A stretch of 64,000 nucleotides of DNA, from NCBI GenBank assembly GCA_023374045.1, contig CM041778.1, positions 404,362,438-404,426,437 on the forward strand. Direction: 5' to 3'. The DNA comes from Limonium bicolor. Lineage: Eukaryota; Streptophyta; Magnoliopsida; Caryophyllales; Plumbaginaceae. The position numbers and the translations under genes are program-made. The first letter of the stretch is position 1; each line of letters starts with the position of its first letter. Below the pieces are notes generated by a model. The model saw only the letters and a program-made list of their open reading frames with translations. It made no database searches and was not told the origin of the DNA. Of this stretch, positions 58,298-64,000 are shown piece by piece.

Positions 58298-58573
58298 GAA
58301 AAAAATTCTGAAAAACGCTACAGGAACAAACTTGTTCCCTTATTAGCGTCTGTCCCAAAATAATTACTGAAATAACGTTTCGGGCGAAATCGTCTCTTGA
58401 AGAGACGATTCATTAATTTATCAAAGTTGAAAATCGTCTCTTGAAGAGACATTTCTTCCTTTTGTCCGCGCCACGTTGGCGCTGATTTGGCATGGAAACG
58501 GAAGAGAGGTAAATCGTCTCTTCAACCGACGATTTCTAGAAATCGTCTTTAGAACCGACGACTTCTCCCTTGT
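58298..58573 (+). repeat. Left terminal inverted repeat of the MULE
   Basis: Complementary to 63016-63291. Contains repeated near-palindromes built from AAATCGTCTCTT and AAGAGACGATTT (about 58385, 58432, 58511). Two more palindromes (58601-58627, 58643-58669) lie just inside the TIR. Confidence 0.9.
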
Positions 58574-58954
58574 CATTTAAGCCGCGGCCTATCACACATG
58601 AAATCGTCTCTTGAAGAGACGATTTCTACTGAAATAAGTATGAAATCGTCTCTTCAAGAGACGATTTCACCTGTTCACAGCACTTAGGCAATTTTTAAGT
58701 GTTGGAACACCACATTTCAACAACACATCCACTTGCAACATCTTCCAAGGGCTGTAACACCACAAAGTCATAACAAACAACCTGTACATATTAATATCTC
58801 TCCCACATTCACTTTGCTCAGAACAAATTCAAATCATTTGTAACGTCACAGAAACATAAGAAATCAAAATGCGAAGCAAATGTAATAGTTTATAAGATAG
58901 AAAGTAATACAATCTCAAAATCAAGTTGTTTACAAAATGTAACAACCTACATCA

Positions 58955-61035
58955 TCAACGTCTACTACGTCGTACATACGTCCTAGTCACTCTAGGTGTA
59001 GGATCCTCAACTGCTGATGCAAGAGTAGGATCAAGGTCACGACCACTTAGATCCCCTACAGCATGACAATCTCGGGAATCTCTATCCCTAAGTGGTGCTC
59101 CAGGAGTAGATGTAGAAGCTAATGCAAGGTCTGCAGCCGGCGTCGTGATGTCCATGCTCGTCCCAGCACCGGAGGATGACGCCCCGGGAAAGCCTGAGCT
59201 GCTCCCAAAATATGCAAATCCAGTAGTGTCGACCTGCAGCGTAGGATCCACGATCTGAGATAGTGTCTGACTACCGGCGATGTCGAACGCCTCCTGATGA
59301 TCTACTGCCTCAGGAGCTTCACCACGTGCACGTCCTCTTCCTCTACCTCGACCACGAGGACGACGACCACGCCCTTGTCTCCTACCCTGATCTGCAGCGG
59401 CATCAGCATCTTCCTCGTCTGGGGCAGCTACTGGGACATGCTGTGGCCGTGGAAGGACGTAGTACGTGTTGTTGTACTCGTCTCTCATCAATCGTAGACT
59501 AGTGAGAGCATCATCGACACGCATTTCCTCTAGCATGCCGATGACCTCATTTGTGGTCTCCCCTACACCACAATTCAAAATATGAATATAACAAAATAAT
59601 ATGTCATAAGACTAAATTAAAACAAGTAAAATCAGTTTTACTCACCATATATCCCAATAGAGCTCCCGTACGGCCAATGTATCTCCTCGTGTTGCGCCCG
59701 TACCACTCTTCGTACGCAGGACCAGGATCATCCAACTGTAGATCGACCACTCTCTCAGCACGCAGGTTCCACAGGGCAATGTACTCTGAATGGTGAGTTT
59801 GCCAATTCCATTCGGTGCGGCCTCTCAAGTCGATGCTGTGCAGATCAACCCGTGCATCATCCCCGTCTGTCCTAGGATCATCCGGTGGAAACTGCCTCCC
59901 GCCAAACTGTCGCATCACACGATCCGGGAGATGCAACTCCACTATATGAAAGCAGATAAGTGGCACCCGAGCTCGTGCAATGTGGAGGCCAACAAGCAAT
60001 ACGGAGGAAGAGACTGTAACACCTCATCCGTGTAGGGCTCCCAAACAATCTGAAATAATAGACATTAAAAGTTAAAGACATAATGTTCGTGTAAAGAAAA
60101 CCAATGCAACATACAAAAAAAAAGACTCACCTGATGCGGTGTCTGCCTGTCAAATGCCTCTCTGTAGTGAGTGAGCACATGTGTGGCGTGTCCGGTCACA
60201 TCGAAGTCGACATGCCAGCGATGTGCAAGCGGAAGTAAAGGAAGTGGGCCAGCATGATGGGCATGTCGACGGATGGGAGCTATATAAGGAAATCTCTCCC
60301 ACGCCCAAATCTGTAGGATGACCAGCGCCCCAGCGATGCCACTGTCCCCAGCATCACACGCTAGACACAACTGTCTGTACACCATGCCAGACATGCAGAT
60401 CCCCAGCTATACTGTCCGGCCTGGTCGAAATCCTCCAAAAGTGGCAAGAACATCAGATGGACCTGGTTCCCCGACCGATCAACAAAAATGGTCCACCCAG
60501 TAGCATCAGTATGTAAGCACGGGTGTGTCTCATGACAGTCACCTCATCTGCATGCTCAGGTAACTGTCCAAAAGTAGAACCCAGCCAACTGAGCTTGATC
60601 CTACTATGACGTCCTAGATCGGCCGGCCTAGCGCCTAGGAGGTCGTCGCACAACGCTCCCCAATCTCTGATCGTGGTACCCGTGACTGGTAGTCCGTCTA
60701 TAGGTAGGCCGGTAAGCAGAGCAACATCCTCCAATGTGACGGTCATCTCCTGTCGGCATGTGAAAAGTATGGGTCTCTCGACGCCATCTCTCTACCAGTG
60801 CAGTGATCAGATGCCAGTCCAAGGAGATGAACTCCAGACTAGCCATCCCGATGAATCCAGAAGCCTCCAAATAGGGGCGCATCCTCTCATCGTAACGTAC
60901 ATGCCCGCCACGTCGTACACTAGCCTCGAAGCGGCGACAGTGTAATACCTGATACTCGTTCCCATCCCAAATAGATGTAGACCTATGATGACGCTGATGT
61001 CGAAGTATGGAACCACGGGGTGGACCGGGATCCAT
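58955..61035 (-). pseudogene. Plant mobile domain (PMD/MAIN-like) gene, three exons, frameshifted
   Basis: PMD proteins (Arabidopsis MAIN and MAIL1 family) act in silencing and genome stability; related domains are carried by transposons. Exon 1 (61035-60131): MDPGPPRGSILRHQ, RSTSIWDGNEYQVLHCRR and LEFISLDWHLITALVERWR; then TVTLEDVALLTGLPIDGLPV with LGARPADLGRHSRIKLSWL; then IFVDRSGNQVHLMFLPLLED, then ILQIWAWERFPYIAP. These lie in three or four frames. Exon 2 (60049-59646): IVWEPYTDEVLQSLPPYC; then ARARVPLICFHIVELHLPDR, WNWQTHHSEYIALWN and EEWYGRNTRRYIGRTG. Exon 3 (59562-58955): GETTNEVIGMLEEMRVDDA, a Gly/Arg-rich stretch and a basic end RRSRR. Introns 60050-60130 and 59563-59645 have GT and AG ends. 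Frameshifts near 60750, 60500 and 60385 disable exon 1 unless they are assembly errors. Confidence 0.85.
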
Positions 61036-61183
61036 GTGTAACTAAATATTAAATAACAGAGATTCAACCATATCAAAAGCTCGTATCTTAAAAAGAATAT
61101 GCAATTTTTCAAAACATAAGAAACATTGCATTAATAAAAAAATTCAAGTACAAACGTAATCTAATAGTACAACACAACAAACA

Positions 61184-62237
61184 CTAAGCAGAACTACTAC
61201 TAGGACATTTCCTCTTGTTATGACCCTCTTGCGCACACCTACTGCATCTAGTCTTTATCTTTGGCTCCTTCAAATCCATCTCATTACGAATACGGGTTGA
61301 TCTTGGTCTTCCCTTTCCTCGCACACGAGATGGGTCGGGAAGAATGATGGAAAGTCTGATGGAGGCCACGAGTGCTGATCCCCGAATGGGACAAAGAGTC
61401 GACCGTACACATTGAGCTGCTTCTGCCAAGTGTACCACGACCCCATAAGAGATGTACTGTCCATGTGTATGAAAGCAGCTGCTGCACAAGCGTGTGAGCA
61501 TGGAATCCTGTAAGTCTGCCATTTCTGGCAAGTACAGTGCCCCATCATTGTCATCACCATCATCATCATCATCATCATCATCAAAGTGTCCAAACCCTTC
61601 CATCTCGTCCTCCTCGAAGTCTCCCGCAAGTCGCCGTCATCATCAAAGTGTCCAAGTTCATCACCACCATCATGTTCGAGAGGATCTACAACGGGTGTTG
61701 GGTATGATGATTGTTCTTGTGTATGTAAGTAGGTTTCATCTTGAGGAGCATTAAGTATAAGAGAAGTGTTTGTGATGTTTTGTGTTTGATGTATGGGATA
61801 TGAAGAAGGCAAAGGGATTAGGTTTTCAGGTGGTGTGAAGCTTGGAGGAGCTTGGTGTTGATAAGATGAGGAAATGAGAAGTGTTGTGGTTGTCGTTTTT
61901 CATGTACTTCAGCGTACAATTCATAGAATATATCTTGTGCCCCATCATGTTGACAATAGAACATGGCACTTTTCAGATCCCCATCATCATCGATGGGTAT
62001 CACTGTCCACTTTGTGGTTCCGTCATTCTTTGTCTTACCCATCCTTTGTGACACCGTCACTTCATGGGTGCACAAGTCGATACCGAAACGACTACCAATC
62101 TCAGCAATAAGCTGCTCATAATTGGTGTCGCCACTAATCGTGAGGAGCTTCTTCTTCCCACCCTCGTAATCAGCTCCGTTTGGCCCATAAACAATTTTGC
62201 CACTAATATGACATAAGAACTGGATAACGTCGGACAT
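61184..62237 (-). pseudogene. MULE transposase remnant: PB1-like N-terminus plus SWIM and CCHC, DDE core deleted
   Basis: From ATG at 62237: SDVIQFLCHISGKIVYGPNG, EGGKKKLLTISGDTNYEQLI, IPIDDDGDLKSAMFYCQHDG. This is the N-terminal domain of plant MuDR-type transposases. After a stop near 61818, an acidic linker (GHFDDD, then a poly-Asp run at about 61585-61560) leads straight into SWIM: CTCQKWQTYRIPCSHACAA (about 61535-61480, another frame). The tail has LNVYGRLFVPFGDQHSWPP and RGKGRPRSTR; then a CCHC knuckle CSRCAQEGHNKRKC and the stop at 61184. The catalytic DDE region of several hundred residues is absent between linker and SWIM. The deletion point lies at the Asp-codon repeat. A donor-like TTTAG|GTAATTTT near 62692 and an acceptor-like TTAG near 62246 suggest a 5' UTR intron. 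Confidence 0.82.
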
Positions 62238-63015
62238 ATCCACCTAATTGCATACACCATTCGTAATTCACAAATTTAATCAACCGTTCCACCATTTGGC
62301 TGATTGGAAACAAACAAAGCCGAAAAAAATAAACAAAAACTATAATGTTGTTTAAACACTACCATTCAATAACTAATTCTACAATTCAACCATATCAATT
62401 GCCTATAATTATGTAAAACACTTCAAACAATTAATTGTGTTTTCAATTTCACATATATCCAAAATTTCCCAAATGCTACTACATCACAATATTACCAAAT
62501 TACACAAACAATTCATTTTCACTATAATTTCACAAACCAACAACAAATTATCACTTCAATTTAGCAAATAATCAGTTACCACTGCAATTTAACACACAAA
62601 CACACATAAAAAGCTCCCACTATCACAATCCCTAATTTTCTAACAACCCCTAATTTACTAACACTTTCTAACTAATTTAGGGTTAGAAAATTACCTAAAC
62701 AATTAGTATTCGATGCAGGTGGTCGGAGGTGGAGTTTCTGGTCGGCGACGGCGGCAACCGGCGGTGGTTTCCGGCGAAGAGGAGACGAGGTGGGCGGTGG
62801 TCTTCGCTGGTCGTCGCTCCTCTACTGCTCTCGGGACAGAATATCGACAGAGAAGGAAAGATAGAATGAGGAAGGGAAGGGAAGGGAAGGGAAAAAATCG
62901 GGTCTGTATTTTACAACCCGTGAAATCGTCTTTACAAAAGACGATTTCTTCCTTAATAGAGAAATCGTCTTTGAAGAAGACGATTTCATTAGTAACTTTC
63001 TCGCGCGCAACGGAA
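62238..63015 (-). promoter_or_regulatory. MULE leader and probable promoter side
   Basis: Includes a possible noncoding first exon (about 62840-62693) and intron (about 62692-62246) for the transposase gene. Two palindromic AAATCGTCTT... units lie at 62921-62947 and 62961-62988 next to the right TIR. Confidence 0.4.
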
Positions 63016-63291
63016 CAAGGGAGAAGTCGTCGGTTCTAAAGACGATTTCTAGAAATCGTCGGTTGAAGAGACGATTTACCTCTCTTCCGTTTCCATGCCA
63101 AATCAGCGCCAACGTGGCGCGGACAAAAGGAGAAATCGTCTCTTCAAGAGACGATTTCAACTTTGATAATTAATGAAATCGTCTCTTCAAGAGACGATTT
63201 CGCCCGAAAACGTTATTTCAGTGATTATTTTGGGACAGACGCTAATAAGGGAACAAGTTTGTTCCTGTAGCGTTATTTCAGAATTTTTTTC
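63016..63291 (-). repeat. Right terminal inverted repeat of the MULE
   Basis: Complement of 58298-58573 with few differences. The ORFs 62713-63039 and 62822-63160 read through its palindromes and are not genes. Confidence 0.9.
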
Positions 63292-63301
63292 CAACCAACC
63301 C

Positions 63302-63646
63302 GACCTAAAACCTGAAATTCACACCTTGTATCAAACGAAGAAGGATTAAATCATGAGAGCTAAATTTATTAGAAAAGGAAAAACAGATACTATCAAAAGT
63401 ACAATAAATGGAAAGGATAGTGGTCCATCAATAACTAAAAGGAGATCAGCGTATCTTCGTTTCCCAGTGCAATGATTACAAGATTCTTTTTGTTATCGTT
63501 AATATGTAAGTAACTTAACTACTTCAACCAAAGAGTGCACAATGAGAATGAGTGTTCTGTTTTTTGTCAATAATAGAGAGTTAGACATATCTCATCTAAG
63601 ATCAGATCAATTGAAATGTTTGAGAGAGTCCACCCCACTTTTAAAC
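63302..63646. other. No gene seen
   Basis: AT-rich spacer between the MULE and the MITE. Confidence 0.5.
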
Positions 63647-63654
63647 GTCTGGAT

Positions 63655-63812
63655 CAGTGGCGGATGCATAAGTTTGTCTCGGGGGTAAAAAAAATTTGTC
63701 ACTGTCACTCTTTAAAATATTATATCATTTTATATTTTTCACAAATTTATAAGAATATTTGACAAATTTTCAAAAGTTTGGGATCGACCCGGCCCCTTTG
63801 GATTCGTCACTG
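63655..63812. mobile_element. hAT-type MITE (158 bp)
   Basis: Starts CAGTGGCGGATGCAT and ends GGATTCGTCACTG, imperfect inverted termini. A perfect 8-bp target duplication GTCTGGAT (63647-63654 and 63813-63820) fits the hAT superfamily. It is too short to code. Confidence 0.85.
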
Positions 63813-63820
63813 GTCTGGAT

Positions 63821-64000
63821 CGAAAATCACACCGTCTATTTTGTCCGCCAGTATTTTTATTTATCTGGTGAGTATTAATGTGTTACAGTTTAGTAACTCA
63901 CACAGATCTGAGGAAGAAGAATGAAGGAGGAGTGACCTAATGTTGACACAACAACAACTCATCGACTCACCTGCAGGTTGCCTGAAGAAGAACTACAGCC
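63821..64000. other. Unassigned right edge, possible exon boundary on minus strand
   Basis: On the minus strand CAACCTGCAG|GTGAGTCG (about 63978-63961) looks like a splice donor after an exon entering from beyond the window. Too little is visible to call a gene. Confidence 0.2.

Larger units (their letters stand above)
58298..63291 (-). mobile_element. Mutator-like transposon (MULE) with long TIRs and a PMD gene
   Basis: Perfect 10-bp target duplication CAACCAACCC (58288-58297 and 63292-63301) flanks a 4,994-bp element. Ends are inverted (GAAAAAAATTCTG at left, its complement at right). The TIRs run about 276 bp (58298-58573 and 63016-63291). Cargo on the minus strand: a MULE transposase lacking its core (61184-62237), then a plant mobile domain gene (58955-61035). 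Association of PMD-C genes with MULEs has been described in plants; this is a further, partly decayed example. Loss of the catalytic core means it must depend on another transposase. Confidence 0.92.

Noticed and set aside
58385..58669. CRISPR-like spaced palindromic repeats
   Set aside because: Plant nuclear context, irregular spacing, repeats sit in transposon TIRs and have a mirror set at the other end.
61494..61754. 86-codon plus-strand ORF with poly-Ser and poly-His
   Set aside because: Antisense shadow of the acidic Asp-rich linker of the MULE transposase remnant.

Overview
The window is repeat-dense plant nuclear DNA. It holds long LTR retrotransposons with plant-type gag/pol remnants and the initiator-tRNA-Met type primer site TGGTATCAGAGC. 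It also holds an Athila-like element with a TGGCGCCGTTGCCGGGGA primer site, a Mutator-like transposon (MULE) carrying a plant mobile domain (PMD) gene, CACTA-like ends, a hAT-type MITE and DUF4283 remnants. These point to a flowering plant, probably a eudicot; I cannot name the species. I see no convincing ordinary host gene. Most open reading frames are accidental reading of LTR sequence.

Layout. 1-480: DUF4283 relic, minus strand. 1697-2058, 6441-6754 and 51306-51340: pieces of what looks like one old copia-type LTR, split first by a 4.4-kb solo LTR (family L, 2059-6435, target duplication CTATC) and then by a minus-strand Ty1/copia element (about 6755-51305). That copia element is split inside its GAG-pre-integrase domain by element A (10081-49269, target duplication ATAAT, LTRs 5.6 and 5.8 kb). 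Element A in turn contains element B (15981-29872, LTRs 4.1 kb), solo LTR C (32955-36838, target duplication ATTGC) and Athila-like element D (37180-42593, LTRs 1.7 kb). To the right, 51341-58287 is gene-poor with transposon debris and minisatellites. A complete 4,994-bp MULE (58298-63291, 10-bp target duplication) and a small hAT MITE (63655-63812, 8-bp target duplication) follow.

Families L, A, B and C share LTR ends (TGAAATACCCC at the start, GGTGTTACA or close to it at the end) but have diverged bodies 3.9-5.8 kb long. A keeps a decayed gag but no pol. B has no recognisable coding capacity. They resemble gag-only or LARD-like elements that would need enzymes from a relative. The most interesting signal is a shared leader architecture in these LTRs: a series of strong splice-donor-like sites in the first third, one acceptor-like CAG|G just after a stem-loop about 360-430 bp before the LTR end, and a second stem-loop about 90-110 bp before the LTR end. 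The stem of that second loop is kept by compensatory base changes between families. In A and B the primer-binding site also lies inside a hairpin whose stem co-varies.

The MULE encodes the N-terminal (PB1-like) and C-terminal (SWIM and CCHC) parts of a transposase with the catalytic core missing, followed on the same strand by a three-exon PMD gene with frameshifts. Many frameshifts and LTR-copy differences are single-base or homopolymer changes, so some may be assembly errors rather than decay.
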